A DNA stretch of 38,013 nucleotides, from positions 1 to 38,013 of the forward strand of contig JAPZAV010000171.1 of NCBI GenBank assembly GCA_027460465.1, read 5' to 3'. The notes under the pieces were generated by a model. It ran no database searches. It saw nothing but the letters and a program-made list of their open reading frames with translations, and was not told the DNA's origin. Positions within the stretch are counted from its first letter, which is position 1. Every line of letters begins with the position of its first letter. The translations under genes were made by a program, and so were the position numbers. This DNA is from Candidatus Methanoperedens sp. GTDB taxonomy: Archaea > Halobacteriota > Methanosarcinia > Methanosarcinales > Methanoperedenaceae. Positions 25,938 through 34,611 of this stretch are shown in pieces.

Positions 25938-26417
25938 TTACATTTCATTTTCGAACGATTTTTTTTTCACACTAAGAGGATTGTCTGGGGATATATCAAT
26001 TTCGTTTTTGACGGTATGATCATTTTCCCGCCGCCCGATAGTCCGGATTCCTGTGTTTTTATTTTCTGGTTCGGACTCTTTAATGATGCACTGTTGTATA
26101 AACTTTTCCGTCGCCCCTCTGATCGTCCCTGATATTCCAAGCACAAAGATCGAGACCCGGGCTCCGCGGACTCTGGTCACGCATGCAAGTGCGGCTCTTG
26201 TATCAATGGTTTTATCTCTTGCGCACCTGATAATCCCGTATCTTCCATCATAAGACAGAAGCCCGGCATTGATCTCGCCAGTCCCTTTATCACCGAACAA
26301 TGAGTGCATGGAGTTGCTGATCTCATCTGACAGCTCGTATCTTGTTACTGCCTGCTCTGACATCACCTTGAAAGCCATGTATCGCTTTTTTTCACGAAGG
26401 ACAGGGAGCGTCTTCAT
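25938..26417 (-). CDS. rnp2: RNase P protein component 2 (Pop5 homologue)
   Basis: A 159-residue Pop5-family subunit of archaeal RNase P, which pairs with Rpp30 to activate the catalytic RNA for tRNA 5' processing. The core begins [15 protein letters not shown] and contains [17 protein letters not shown] and [18 protein letters not shown]-terminal extension of about 40 polar residues is unusually long for the family. The start overlaps the rnp3 stop in ATGA, so the two subunits are translationally coupled. Confidence 0.93.
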   Translation of the reverse strand: MKTLPVLREKKRYMAFKVMSEQAVTRYELSDEISNSMHSLFGDKGTGEINAGLLSYDGRYGIIRCARDKTIDTRAALACVTRVRGARVSIFVLGISGTIRGATEKFIQQCIIKESEPENKNTGIRTIGRRENDHTVKNEIDISPDNPLSVKKKSFENEM

Positions 26418-27082
26418 AATATTTCAACACCTTCCTGTATGTAATCCCTGCTTTTTTTTCTCAGGATTTCAAGCGGAGCCATTCTCATTGCATCAACTGC
26501 CTCTTTTTCTGTCATGCCGAAAAGACCTGCAAGCGCTGCCATATCTCTCGGAGATCGAAGATCGTATAACGAAGAGGGCTCTCCCGTGAGGATCATACGC
26601 AGCCCATATTTTCGTGCATACATCAGGTTCGTCTTCATAATTCTCAATTCCCTTACCCGTACTTCGCCCCGCATGCGGATGATCGTGCCGGTGTTAAAGC
26701 CCAGGGCAACAGAGGTGTCTTCAGCTGCTTTTGCAAGCACATTATTGAATTTCGCAGGCTGCATGAGAATATCAAGTCCTTCTGCCTCCACAGCCGCACG
26801 GTTGAGATCCTCGCCCCCTCCTCTGACCATCAGGATACTGCTGCCGTATTTTTTTATTTCATTTCTGATCTTCCCTGGTACTGCTGAGATCTCGATACAT
26901 GGATAGATCATGAAACCATCGGGTTTGCGGACCTGATCCAGATTATTCAGTTCTGGATTGATGATTGCGATTCCAGAATATCCATATCTTTTTGCTTCAA
27001 AAGCGAATCTGGTTGTTGAATCTCCATTTTCCAGAGAATGTACAGCAAGATCATAGAATCTGGCATCAAATAGCGACATCAT
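26414..27082 (-). CDS. rnp3: RNase P protein component 3 (Rpp30 homologue)
   Basis: A 222-residue TIM-barrel-like Rpp30 with FYDLAVHSLENGDSTTRFA, the GYSGIAIIN strand, IYPCIEISA, MQPAKFNNVLAKAAEDTSVALGFN and ILTGEPSSLYDLRSPRDMAAL, all typical of the archaeal family. It is the first gene of the superoperon. A TATA-like ATATACTTATT on the minus strand lies about 30 bp upstream. Confidence 0.95.
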   Translation of the reverse strand: MMSLFDARFYDLAVHSLENGDSTTRFAFEAKRYGYSGIAIINPELNNLDQVRKPDGFMIYPCIEISAVPGKIRNEIKKYGSSILMVRGGGEDLNRAAVEAEGLDILMQPAKFNNVLAKAAEDTSVALGFNTGTIIRMRGEVRVRELRIMKTNLMYARKYGLRMILTGEPSSLYDLRSPRDMAALAGLFGMTEKEAVDAMRMAPLEILRKKSRDYIQEGVEIL

Positions 27083-27137
27083 CCGGCTTAATAATTCTAT
27101 GATGTAATATACTTATTCGATCAGCATATCACAAGTT

Positions 27138-27168
27138 ACTTATACACAATCATCTCTTTTGGATGATG
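27138..27168 (+). promoter_or_regulatory. Promoter and ribosome-binding region of the FKBP gene
   Basis: ACTTATAC at 27138-27145 is placed about 34 bp before the ATG, and GGATGATG at 27161-27168 can serve as the Shine-Dalgarno. The 13-mer GATGATGAAGCGA (27162-27174) recurs at 28048-28060, before the next gene. Confidence 0.45.
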
Positions 27169-27178
27169 AAGCGATATT

Positions 27179-28045
27179 ATGAAAAAATACTTCATTCTTT
27201 TATTGGGTGCTGTAATTCTGCTGAGCGGCTGTGTGGATCAGAGAACCGTGAAAATGGGTGATAATATCTCTATTGATTATACAGGACGTCTTCAGGACGG
27301 AACTGTTTTTGATACATCCCTGGAGAGCGTGGCAAAAGCCAATAACATATTTGATCCCAGGAGGGATTATGAGCCTCTCAATTTCACAGTGGGGAAAAAA
27401 GGAATCATTACTGGATTGAGCGATGGCGTGATAGGAATGACAGTGGGTCAATCAAAAACCCTGACGATCTTGCCTGAGAAAGCATATGGTCAAATCAATC
27501 CTGAGATGATTCAGGTTTATCCCAGGATACAGGAAATGCCAGCAACAGAGTCATTCCCCAGGATTATTAATATCTCTTTATCCAGGTTCGAAGCAGAAAT
27601 CGGGACAGGGCATAAGGCAGGCGACGTGGTTGCCCCCCCAGGCTCTTCCTTCAACTACACGGTCAAGAACATCAGCAATGAGGTATTTTTATCCTATAAT
27701 CTGAAGGTCGGAGATACCCTTCCTTCAACAGGTTTACCCTGGAATATCACAGTAATAAAGATAGACGACAAGAACATCACAGTGAAGCACGATGTGAATA
27801 AAAACTATACATTCCAGTTCCAGCTTGATACGTTCCAGAAGACACCATGGGACACCACGGTGACTGATGTGAACAGCATGAATATAACGCTCCGACACAA
27901 TGCAATCCCTGACACAGAGATTCAGTCAATGTTCGGACCTGTGAAAGTGCATTTCAATGAGACGTCCATAATCATGGACTCGAACCATGAACTTGCAGGA
28001 AAGACGCTGATCTTTAATGCAACGCTGATATCGATCAACAAATAG
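27179..28045 (+). CDS. FKBP-type peptidyl-prolyl isomerase, lipoprotein
   Basis: A 288-residue long-form archaeal FKBP. The N terminus (KKYFILLLGAVILLSGC) is a lipoprotein signal with lipobox LSGC at Cys19, so the enzyme is anchored outside the membrane, unlike most cytoplasmic archaeal FKBPs. The PPIase core follows (GDNISIDYTGRLQDGTVFDTS, TGLSDGVIGMTVGQSKTLTI and EKAYGQINPEMI) with an SlyD-like insertion. The C-terminal half (about 150-288) is a beta-rich domain with repeated NITVK elements and many N-x-S/T sites. It probably folds surface or secreted proteins. Confidence 0.92.
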   Translation: MKKYFILLLGAVILLSGCVDQRTVKMGDNISIDYTGRLQDGTVFDTSLESVAKANNIFDPRRDYEPLNFTVGKKGIITGLSDGVIGMTVGQSKTLTILPEKAYGQINPEMIQVYPRIQEMPATESFPRIINISLSRFEAEIGTGHKAGDVVAPPGSSFNYTVKNISNEVFLSYNLKVGDTLPSTGLPWNITVIKIDDKNITVKHDVNKNYTFQFQLDTFQKTPWDTTVTDVNSMNITLRHNAIPDTEIQSMFGPVKVHFNETSIIMDSNHELAGKTLIFNATLISINK

Positions 28046-28094
28046 AAGATGATGAAGCGAAAGGTTTACCTTGGATGAAAAAATAGAAGAAGAT

Positions 28095-29207
28095 ATGAAA
28101 ATCACAGTAAGTTTGATAAAAGCAGATGTGGGCGGGTATCCCGGGCATGCAAGCGTGCATCCATCACTGATCGAGATCGCAAAAAAAGAACTTGAAAAGG
28201 CAAAAAAAAGCCAGCTGTTAATAGATTTTCATGTTCTGGCAGCCGGGGATGACCTTGAGCTATTGATGAGCCATACAAGAGGCTGCGATAACAGCGAGGT
28301 GCATGAGCTGGCATGGAACACGTTTGTGGCAGCCACAGAAGTAGCAAAGGAGCTGAAGCTTTACGGGGCGGGACAGGACCTTTTGAGCGATGCTTTTTCA
28401 GGTAATATAAAAGGTATGGGCCCTGGTTCTGCTGAGATGGAGTTCACCGAGCGCAAGGCAGAACCCCTGCTGGCTTTTATGATGGATAAGACAGAGCCAG
28501 GAGCCTTCAATCTCCCGGTTTACAAGATGTTCGCTTCACCTGAGAATACGGCAGGGCTCGTGATCGACCCGAGCTGCCATAACGGTTTCAGGTTCGAGGT
28601 CTGGGACATAATGGAACACAAACGCGTCTTCATGAATGCGCCTGAAGAGATATATTCCATGCTCGCGCTCATTGGGGCAAAGTCGCGCTATGTGATAAAG
28701 CGCGTTTATCCAAAGGAAGGAGGAAAACTCCCTGCTGATGAGCCGGCGGCAGCAGTGAGCACTGAAAAACTCTACCAGATCGCAGGCGAATACGTGGGCA
28801 AGGACGATCCTGTTGCTCTGGTGCGCGGGCAGTCAGGTCTGCCTGCTGTGGGCGAGATCCTTGAGGCTTTTTCGTTCCCGCACCTTGTCAGCGGGTGGAT
28901 GCGCGGCTCGCATAACGGTCCCCTCATGCCTGTTTCGTTCAAAGATGCAAGGTGCACAAGATTCGATGGTCCTCCACGTGTGATCGCTGCAGGTTTCCAG
29001 CTCAGCAACGGCAGGTTGATAGGTCCTGTGGATCTGTTCGATGATCCTGCTTTTGACTGCACGCGCCGGAAAGCGCAGGAAATCGCAGAATATATGCGCC
29101 GCCACGGTGCTTTTGAGCCTCACAGGCTGCCTTTAGAGGACATGGAGTATACAACGCTGCCAAAGGTCATGGATAAGCTAAAGGGCAGGTTCGAGGATAT
29201 CGCATAA
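28095..29207 (+). CDS. Fructose-1,6-bisphosphate aldolase/phosphatase
   Basis: A bifunctional archaeal gluconeogenic enzyme (FBPA/P type V) of about 370 residues. It condenses triose phosphates and dephosphorylates the product using Mg2+. Family marks are SLIKADVGGYPGHASVHP, HTRGCDNSEVHELAW, GPGSAEMEFTERKAEP, KTEPGAFNLPVYKMFASP, GWMRGSHNGPLMPV and RFDGPPRVIAAGFQL. ATG at 28095 (MKITVSLIKAD) matches the usual start; TTG at 28071 would add eight residues. With gpmI elsewhere in the window it marks a gluconeogenic carbon flow. Confidence 0.96.
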   Translation: MKITVSLIKADVGGYPGHASVHPSLIEIAKKELEKAKKSQLLIDFHVLAAGDDLELLMSHTRGCDNSEVHELAWNTFVAATEVAKELKLYGAGQDLLSDAFSGNIKGMGPGSAEMEFTERKAEPLLAFMMDKTEPGAFNLPVYKMFASPENTAGLVIDPSCHNGFRFEVWDIMEHKRVFMNAPEEIYSMLALIGAKSRYVIKRVYPKEGGKLPADEPAAAVSTEKLYQIAGEYVGKDDPVALVRGQSGLPAVGEILEAFSFPHLVSGWMRGSHNGPLMPVSFKDARCTRFDGPPRVIAAGFQLSNGRLIGPVDLFDDPAFDCTRRKAQEIAEYMRRHGAFEPHRLPLEDMEYTTLPKVMDKLKGRFEDIA

Positions 29208-29239
29208 GAATTGGCTTCGGGATACCTGAGCCAGGGAAC

Positions 29240-29602
29240 ATGCTGCAAAAAGAAGAAAAGATCGTCGTGGTGCTGCTGATCATGGCAGCACTTTCCCTTA
29301 TTATCGCATATTCTGGCTTTTCTGAAGAGATCCAGAGCTATTCTCCTGATTCAAAGCTTGGCGAGCGGGTGTATGTGGAGGGAACGATACTCTCAAAGCA
29401 GATGACAAGAACAGGGGGCAATCTCATACTCACCATTTCGAACCTGAACATCAATGTGTTCATACCAGAGAAAAGTGGAGCAAAGGAAGTTAACGACTCT
29501 TTAAAAATCGGGGACAGGGTCAGGATCGCTGGTAAGGTGCAGGAGTATAAAAATATCAGAGAGATAGCAGTCGAGAGCGCAAGAGATGTGGTGAGGTTAT
29601 AA
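29240..29602 (+). CDS. Membrane-anchored OB-fold protein
   Basis: A 120-residue protein with one N-terminal transmembrane helix (IVVVLLIMAALSLIIAYSG) followed by an OB-fold domain: GERVYVEGTILSKQ, LILTISNLNINVFIP and IGDRVRIAGKVQEYKN. The OB part resembles the tRNA-anti/nucleic-acid-binding type, but with the fold outside the membrane a nucleic-acid role is doubtful. CcmE shares the same layout but has a heme-binding His that is absent here. It lies between FBPA/P and the ABC exporter on the same strand. Confidence 0.7.
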   Translation: MLQKEEKIVVVLLIMAALSLIIAYSGFSEEIQSYSPDSKLGERVYVEGTILSKQMTRTGGNLILTISNLNINVFIPEKSGAKEVNDSLKIGDRVRIAGKVQEYKNIREIAVESARDVVRL

Positions 29603-29643
29603 ATCCATCACGCTTTTATGCTTTTCATTCATAGAAGATAACA

Positions 29644-30636
29644 ATGATAAATGAAGGTTCCTGCTCCGGGGAAGGCGAGCCTGCTGTCATCAAGACAGAA
29701 GCCATTTCTAAAAAATTCGGCAGGATCACAGCTGTGGATGAACTCGACCTGGATATTGAAGAAGGGGAGATCTTCGGTCTTCTCGGCCCGAATGGCGCAG
29801 GCAAGACAACGCTTATCTCAATGCTCTGCACAATCATGAAGCCAACATCCGGAAAGGCATGGGTGAATGGTTTTGATATAGTGAAACAATCATCAAAGGT
29901 CAGAAAATCCATAGGCATCGTGTTCCAGCAGCCAAGCGTGGACGATCTCCTTACAGGAAGGGAGAATCTTGCGATGCACAACCTGCTGTTCGGAGTGCCG
30001 AGGGGAATAAGAAAGCAGCGCATTGATGAAGTACTTTCGCTTGTGGATCTTGAGAAACGTGCTGATGACCTTGTGAATACATACTCTGGCGGCATGCGCC
30101 GGCGGCTTGAACTTGCACGGGGTATAATGCACCATCCAAAGATACTGTTCCTAGACGAACCAACCCTGGGTCTTGACCCTCAGACAAGGGAACATATCTG
30201 GGAGTATATCCAGGATCTCGCTGAGAAGGAGTGCATGACCGTCATGCTGACAACGCATTACATGGAGGAAGCCGAGATGCTGTGCGACAGGGTTGCGATA
30301 ATAGATTACGGGAAGATAGTGGCGCTTGATTCGCCGCATGAGCTCAAGAACAGGATAGTGGGAGATGTTGTTAAGATAAAGCAAAAGCATCCAGATATCG
30401 AAGCAATGAAGCATCTGGAATATGTCAGGAAGGTGGAGGTAAAAAAAGGTCTTGTATATCTCTCTATTAAAGATGCAAGCCAGCATCTTCAGGATCTCCT
30501 TGCACATACAGGTCCTATAGATTTTGTGGAGGTGAGGAGCGGGACGCTCAATGACGTGTTCCTGCATTACACAGGGAGAGAGATCAGAGAGGCAGGGGCA
30601 GAAGGCGGGTTCATGGAGAGGGCGATGAAAAAATGA
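29644..30636 (+). CDS. ABC-2 type exporter ATP-binding protein
   Basis: A 330-residue ATPase with Walker A GPNGAGKTT, Q-loop VFQQPSVDDLLTG, signature YSGGMRRRLELARG, Walker B ILFLDEPTLGLDP and H-loop LTTHYMEEAEMLCDRVAI, followed by a C-terminal domain of about 90 residues typical of the daunorubicin/DrrA-like group. It powers the permease that overlaps it by 4 bp (ATGA). The substrate cannot be told. Confidence 0.95.
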   Translation: MINEGSCSGEGEPAVIKTEAISKKFGRITAVDELDLDIEEGEIFGLLGPNGAGKTTLISMLCTIMKPTSGKAWVNGFDIVKQSSKVRKSIGIVFQQPSVDDLLTGRENLAMHNLLFGVPRGIRKQRIDEVLSLVDLEKRADDLVNTYSGGMRRRLELARGIMHHPKILFLDEPTLGLDPQTREHIWEYIQDLAEKECMTVMLTTHYMEEAEMLCDRVAIIDYGKIVALDSPHELKNRIVGDVVKIKQKHPDIEAMKHLEYVRKVEVKKGLVYLSIKDASQHLQDLLAHTGPIDFVEVRSGTLNDVFLHYTGREIREAGAEGGFMERAMKK

Positions 30637-31391
30637 GCGAGATCATGAACGAGCTTGATGGCATATATGCGGTATGGCTGCGCGAGGCGAAGATCTATGT
30701 CAGAGAAAAAGAACGCCTCATATCGTCAGGGTTTTCACCTCTTCTCTGGATTTTCGGGTTTGGAACCGGTATAGGTTCTTCACTGGGAACGGTGGAGGGA
30801 TACCCTTACCAGACCTTTATCTATCCCGGGATAGTGGTCATGGCGGTCCTGTTCACATCGCTGTTCTATGGAATATACATAATCTGGGACAGGAAACTTG
30901 ATTTTTTGAAAGAGGTGCTCGTTGCTCCAGTCTCAAGGGCAAGCGTGTTTGCCGGAAAGATGCTCGGAGGAGCAACAGATGCAATGGTGCAGGTAATATT
31001 CCTGATGATAATCGGTCTTTTTATAAATATCCCGCTGAACCCTCTCATCGTTATTCAAGCTTTTCTCCTGCTTCTGCTGATCTCGATTGCCATGGTGAGC
31101 ATCGGGCTTGTGATAGGTGCAAACCTGAAGAGTCCAGAAGGGTTCGGTCTTGTGATCAACTTTGTTATGTGGCCCATGTTTTTCTTCAGCAATGCCCTGT
31201 TCACGCTTGAAAATCTGCCTGCATGGCTTACCGCAATAACATTCATCAATCCTCTCACCTATGCTGTGGACGCTGTGCGCGGTGTTATCCTTGGTATTAA
31301 CCATTTTCCGATCTATCTTGACATAGCAGTGATGATGATCTTCTCTGGAATTATGATGATCCTTGGAGTGTTGAGTTTCAGGAGAATGTGA
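30633..31391 (+). CDS. ABC-2 type exporter permease
   Basis: A 252-residue, six-helix permease of the DrrB/ABC-2 type. After a cytoplasmic N terminus (VWLREAKIYVREKERL) come FSPLLWIFGFGTGIG, YPGIVVMAVLFTSLFYG, the amphipathic loop WDRKLDFLKEVLVAPVSR with the conserved 'EVLVAP' element, and the final NPLTYAVDAVRGVILG signature. It is translationally coupled to the ATPase gene and runs directly into cysS. Confidence 0.94.
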   Translation: MSEIMNELDGIYAVWLREAKIYVREKERLISSGFSPLLWIFGFGTGIGSSLGTVEGYPYQTFIYPGIVVMAVLFTSLFYGIYIIWDRKLDFLKEVLVAPVSRASVFAGKMLGGATDAMVQVIFLMIIGLFINIPLNPLIVIQAFLLLLLISIAMVSIGLVIGANLKSPEGFGLVINFVMWPMFFFSNALFTLENLPAWLTAITFINPLTYAVDAVRGVILGINHFPIYLDIAVMMIFSGIMMILGVLSFRRM

Positions 31392-31393
31392 TC

Positions 31394-32605
31394 ATGCTGC
31401 GGCTTTTCAATACCTTCACGCGCAGGAGAGAAAAGTTCGAACCTCTTGGCGATGTCGTGGGGATCTATACATGCGGTCCTTCAGTATACCAGTACGCACA
31501 TATCGGGAATTTCAGGACTTTTATCTTTGAGGACGTGCTCGTTAGATACCTGAGGTTCAGGGCTTTTAAAGTGAAAAGGGTGATGAACCTCACGGATATC
31601 GAAGATAAAGCCATAGAAACAGCCAGAGAGGAAGGAAGATCGCTGCGCGAGATGACAGAGTTCTATTCGGAAGTATTTTTTAAGGATATGGAGGCTCTGA
31701 ACCTTGTGCCTGCCGAGGTTTTTCCAAAAGCCACAGAACATGTGCCGGAGATGGTTGAAGTGATAAAGAAACTGATGGAAAACGGCTATGCATATCGTGG
31801 AAAGGACGGCTCCATATACTACGACATCTCAAGATTCAAGGGCTGGGGTGAGCTTTCGCGTCATAAGCTCAAGCGCGGGAAAAAGAGGATAAAACGAGAT
31901 GAATGGGGAGAGGAGACATTCATTATCTCGGATTTTGCTCTCTGGAAATCGTATGAGAAGGAGGATGGAAATGCTTTCTGGGAGACAGAACTTGGAAAAG
32001 GCAGACCCGGGTGGCATATAGAATGCACTGCAATGTCATTGAAGCTTCTTGGCACACGGTTTGATATCCACGTGGGAGGAGTGGACAATGTCTATCCCCA
32101 TCATGAGAGCGAGATCGCCCAGAGTTACGGGGCATTTGGCGAGAACCCCGCGAAATACTGGCTGCACAGCAGGCATCTGATGGTCAACGGCAGGAAGATG
32201 TCAAAATCTGTGGGGAATTACTATACCCTGCGCGATCTGCTTGATATGGGGTTCAAACCGATGGCGATAAGATATGTTCTGCTCACCATGAACTACAGAC
32301 GCAGGCTGAATTTCACTTTTCAGGGGATCAAGGAAGGTGAGGAAAGGCTTCAGAGAATCCAGGGCACCATCGAGAGATTGAAAAAAGCAGATGGAGAGCA
32401 TGATGCTGAAAAACTTGCAGAGAAAGCGATGAGGGAATTCGAGAAGGCAATGGATGACAATCTGAACACAGGAAAGGCGCTGAAGGTGCTTCTGGAGTTC
32501 ACAGATGAGATCGAGAGGATAAATCCTGACAGGTGGTCTGTTGAAAAGATACTTGGGAGCTTCAGGACAATGGACTCGATACTTGGATTGAGACTATTCG
32601 ATTAA
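31394..32605 (+). CDS. cysS: Cysteinyl-tRNA synthetase
   Basis: A class I synthetase of about 403 residues that charges tRNA-Cys. It has YTCGPSVYQYAHIGNFRT (zinc ligand and HIGH-type signature), PGWHIECTAMS (second zinc Cys), DIHVGGVDNVYPHHESE (remaining zinc ligands) and GRKMSKSVGN (KMSKS). It ends soon after the helical bundle, about 50-60 residues shorter than typical CysRS (about 460), so the usual C-terminal anticodon-binding tail seems reduced. ATG at 31394 (MLRLFNTFTRR) is preferred; GTG at 31388 overlaps the permease stop. Confidence 0.95.
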   Translation: MLRLFNTFTRRREKFEPLGDVVGIYTCGPSVYQYAHIGNFRTFIFEDVLVRYLRFRAFKVKRVMNLTDIEDKAIETAREEGRSLREMTEFYSEVFFKDMEALNLVPAEVFPKATEHVPEMVEVIKKLMENGYAYRGKDGSIYYDISRFKGWGELSRHKLKRGKKRIKRDEWGEETFIISDFALWKSYEKEDGNAFWETELGKGRPGWHIECTAMSLKLLGTRFDIHVGGVDNVYPHHESEIAQSYGAFGENPAKYWLHSRHLMVNGRKMSKSVGNYYTLRDLLDMGFKPMAIRYVLLTMNYRRRLNFTFQGIKEGEERLQRIQGTIERLKKADGEHDAEKLAEKAMREFEKAMDDNLNTGKALKVLLEFTDEIERINPDRWSVEKILGSFRTMDSILGLRLFD

Positions 32606-32609
32606 TCCT

Positions 32610-32780
32610 CATATCCAGCGGCATTCTGGGATTGGTGCTGAACTGGTTGAATTTAAATCACCGCAATGTTCGCAAAGAACACAAAGCGCCGCTGCATTGA
32701 TCTTTGCGACCTTCGCGTTCTTGGCGGTGTGCGTTCTGAGTTACCCCAACAGGTTTGTGGACGCTAAGATTAATAATAGT
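32610..32780. repeat. Dispersed repeat, copy B (uninterrupted)
   Basis: This matches both blocks of the repeat at 21262-21575 without the middle segment. It includes GAACTGGTTGAATTTAAATC, GTTCGCAAAGAACACAAAGC, ATCTTTGCGACCTTCGCGTT and GTGTGCGTTCTGAGTTACC. The middle is itself an imperfect inverted repeat (CGCAAAGAACACAAAG against CTTCGCGTTCTTGGCG). It lies between cysS and the MNT/HEPN pair, and its reading frame creates a spurious N-terminal extension on the MNT gene. Confidence 0.8.
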
Positions 32781-32807
32781 CTGCTGCATGACAATCGATT
32801 AAATATT

Positions 32808-33320
32808 ATGAGCTGTATTGATAATAATATGATACAGGATCTTCTGAACAGATACGCAGAGCTCTTAAAAGAATTCTTTGGAGAAAGGCTTCTGAGCGCG
32901 GCTGTTTTTGGATCGGTTGCCAGGGGGACTGCGAAGTTTCCGCAAAGTGATATTGATGTACTGACAGTCCTGGAAGGTATAGAGAAATTATCACTCGGAG
33001 AACGATTGAAACTGACGGGCAAGGTCGAAGAGGAACTATCAAAAACCAGAGCATATAAAGAATTCAAAGATGTCTCTGGAAGGCGCCCCCATATCCAGGA
33101 AATAATATTCTCCCCTGAGGAGCTCAGGGCTCATCCTCCTATCCTTCTGGATATGACCAGCGATGTCATAATACTCCATGATACAGGCATCCTGAGACAG
33201 GAACTTGACAAACTTAAAAAGAGGCTTCAGGAACTTGGAGCCAGACGAGTGGTACGCGGTGATTCATGGTTCTGGATATTGAAACCTGATTTGAAGCCTG
33301 GAGAAATCGTGGAACTATGA
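32808..33320 (+). CDS. Minimal nucleotidyltransferase (MNT), antitoxin-type
   Basis: A protein of about 170 residues with a nucleotidyltransferase core: AAVFGSVARGTAKFPQSDIDVL contains the GS and DxD catalytic residues, and the C terminus [21 protein letters not shown] is typical of the archaeal group paired with HEPN proteins. In such pairs MNT proteins neutralise the HEPN partner, in studied cases by adenylylating it. A longer frame from 32697 begins inside the dispersed repeat, so ATG at 32808 (or 32829) is taken as the start. It overlaps the HEPN gene in ATGA. Confidence 0.88.
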   Translation: MSCIDNNMIQDLLNRYAELLKEFFGERLLSAAVFGSVARGTAKFPQSDIDVLTVLEGIEKLSLGERLKLTGKVEEELSKTRAYKEFKDVSGRRPHIQEIIFSPEELRAHPPILLDMTSDVIILHDTGILRQELDKLKKRLQELGARRVVRGDSWFWILKPDLKPGEIVEL

Positions 33321-33757
33321 ACACCAGAATGATGGCGCAGGATTACATGAAAAGAGCCAGAAGGTGTTTTAAAGAAAGTAAAGACGCATTTGAGGATAAG
33401 GATTATCCTGTTACGATAAGAAGAGCCCAGGAATGTGTTGAGATGAGCTTAAAAGCAGTTCTCAGAGGTACCTCAGTGGAATACCCGAAGGAACATGATG
33501 TAAGCGATACACTTGAAATTGTAATGGAAAAATTTCCAGACTGGTTCTCTTCCAGGATCCCTGAGTTCATGAGAATATCAAAAGATCTGAGCAAAAAAAG
33601 AGGTCCTGCACTGTATGGCTATGAAGCGCGCCTTACGCCTGCATCTGATATTTTCAGCAAAAATGATGCCGATGAGGCTTTGATGTCAGCAGAAAAAATT
33701 TTTGATGCATGCACCAGATTGATCAATGAAATGTTTGAAAACTTCACTTCCTTCTGA
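33317..33757 (+). CDS. HEPN-domain protein (probable toxin partner)
   Basis: A 146-residue all-helical HEPN protein. [19 protein letters not shown] and [21 protein letters not shown] are the first two helices, and [20 protein letters not shown] lies at the usual active-site loop. The classical R-x4-6-H RNase motif is not present there; only Arg and YGYE are seen, so RNase activity is uncertain. The start overlaps the MNT stop by 4 bp, and the 3' end overlaps the convergent PDCD5 gene by 14 bp. Confidence 0.85.
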   Translation: MNTRMMAQDYMKRARRCFKESKDAFEDKDYPVTIRRAQECVEMSLKAVLRGTSVEYPKEHDVSDTLEIVMEKFPDWFSSRIPEFMRISKDLSKKRGPALYGYEARLTPASDIFSKNDADEALMSAEKIFDACTRLINEMFENFTSF

Positions 33758-34079
33758 TCTGCATCTCCTTCTTTTTGGGCTGGAGCTGGAGAAGCAGGGC
33801 TTTTAGTTTGGCATCGTCAATCTTCGTGGTAAGCCTTCCGCTCTGCGCCAGACCGACCAACTGCGCCTCAACGTTCGCAACAAGTTCTGGTTTTGTCATC
33901 CTCAGCGTATTTAACCTCTCTCGCGCCTCGGGTGTGAGTATCTGGCGCAGGATTGACTGTTTCTTTGCCTCATATTCTGCTCTTGCCTCCTCCTGCTGGG
34001 CTGCCTGCGCCTGGGCGCCGTACTGCTGCTGCAACTGCTCAAGCTTGCGCCGTTTAATCTCTTCGATATCATCTTCCAT
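33744..34079 (-). CDS. PDCD5-family DNA-binding protein
   Basis: A 111-residue homologue of PDCD5/TFAR19: a basic N-terminal helix ([18 protein letters not shown]) followed by the three-helix core ([22 protein letters not shown], then [14 protein letters not shown]). Archaeal members bind DNA or ribosome-associated factors; the exact role is unsettled. It follows rps19e by 17 bp, a conserved archaeal pairing, and ends the minus-strand operon that starts with the KaiC-like gene. Confidence 0.93.
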   Translation of the reverse strand: MEDDIEEIKRRKLEQLQQQYGAQAQAAQQEEARAEYEAKKQSILRQILTPEARERLNTLRMTKPELVANVEAQLVGLAQSGRLTTKIDDAKLKALLLQLQPKKKEMQIRRK

Positions 34080-34096
34080 ATTGTATCCATGGGGTC

Positions 34097-34546
34097 TTAA
34101 TATTTCGCCATTGCAGGATTTATTTTAATCACTTCAGCCTTAACTTCGTTGGCAGTATTATCCAGAAACGATCTGCCCTGCGGGGAGATGATCCTTCCTG
34201 ACTTCTGAGCCTTAACAAATCCTGCTTTTTCGAGCTGCTGGAGTGCTTCCCTTGCAATCGATCCGCTTCCTTTTGAAAAGTGTACAGGCGTTACTCCATT
34301 CCTGTGCCTGCCGCCATAGAAACTCCGGATCCGTGATATTCCCACAGGTCCGTCAATATAGACGCGTCTCAATATCGATGCGCATCTGACGTACCACCAG
34401 TCCACATTATCTGGCGATAGCTCTTTATGAGCCCCGGTCTTGGCAAATTTCGCCCACTCAGGGGGGTTGACTTTCTGGTCGTTCTTCAATTTCAATGCCG
34501 CGCTGTTTATCAGCATCTCAGCAGGCACATCATATACTGTTGTCAA
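34097..34546 (-). CDS. rps19e: 30S ribosomal protein S19e
   Basis: A 149-residue eS19 with [19 protein letters not shown], the RNA-binding [40 protein letters not shown] region and the C-terminal winged-helix part ([18 protein letters not shown]). Length is normal. It lies 65 bp downstream of the YhbY gene; no other small gene is seen in that gap. Confidence 0.97.
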   Translation of the reverse strand: MTTVYDVPAEMLINSAALKLKNDQKVNPPEWAKFAKTGAHKELSPDNVDWWYVRCASILRRVYIDGPVGISRIRSFYGGRHRNGVTPVHFSKGSGSIAREALQQLEKAGFVKAQKSGRIISPQGRSFLDNTANEVKAEVIKINPAMAKY

Positions 34547-34611
34547 TGTTGATCCTCCGTAAAATCATCTTTATATACGCTGTGAAAGGTGACTAATTTG
34601 CGGGATAGTAT

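Noticed and set aside
29240-29602. Cytochrome c maturation protein CcmE
   Set aside because: The layout (TM helix plus OB fold) is similar, but the heme-binding His motif and other ccm genes are absent.
32697-32807. N-terminal extension of the MNT protein beginning MIFATFAFLAV
   Set aside because: The stretch is the dispersed repeat also found at 21472-21570, so the reading frame is fortuitous; internal ATGs at 32808/32829 are better starts.
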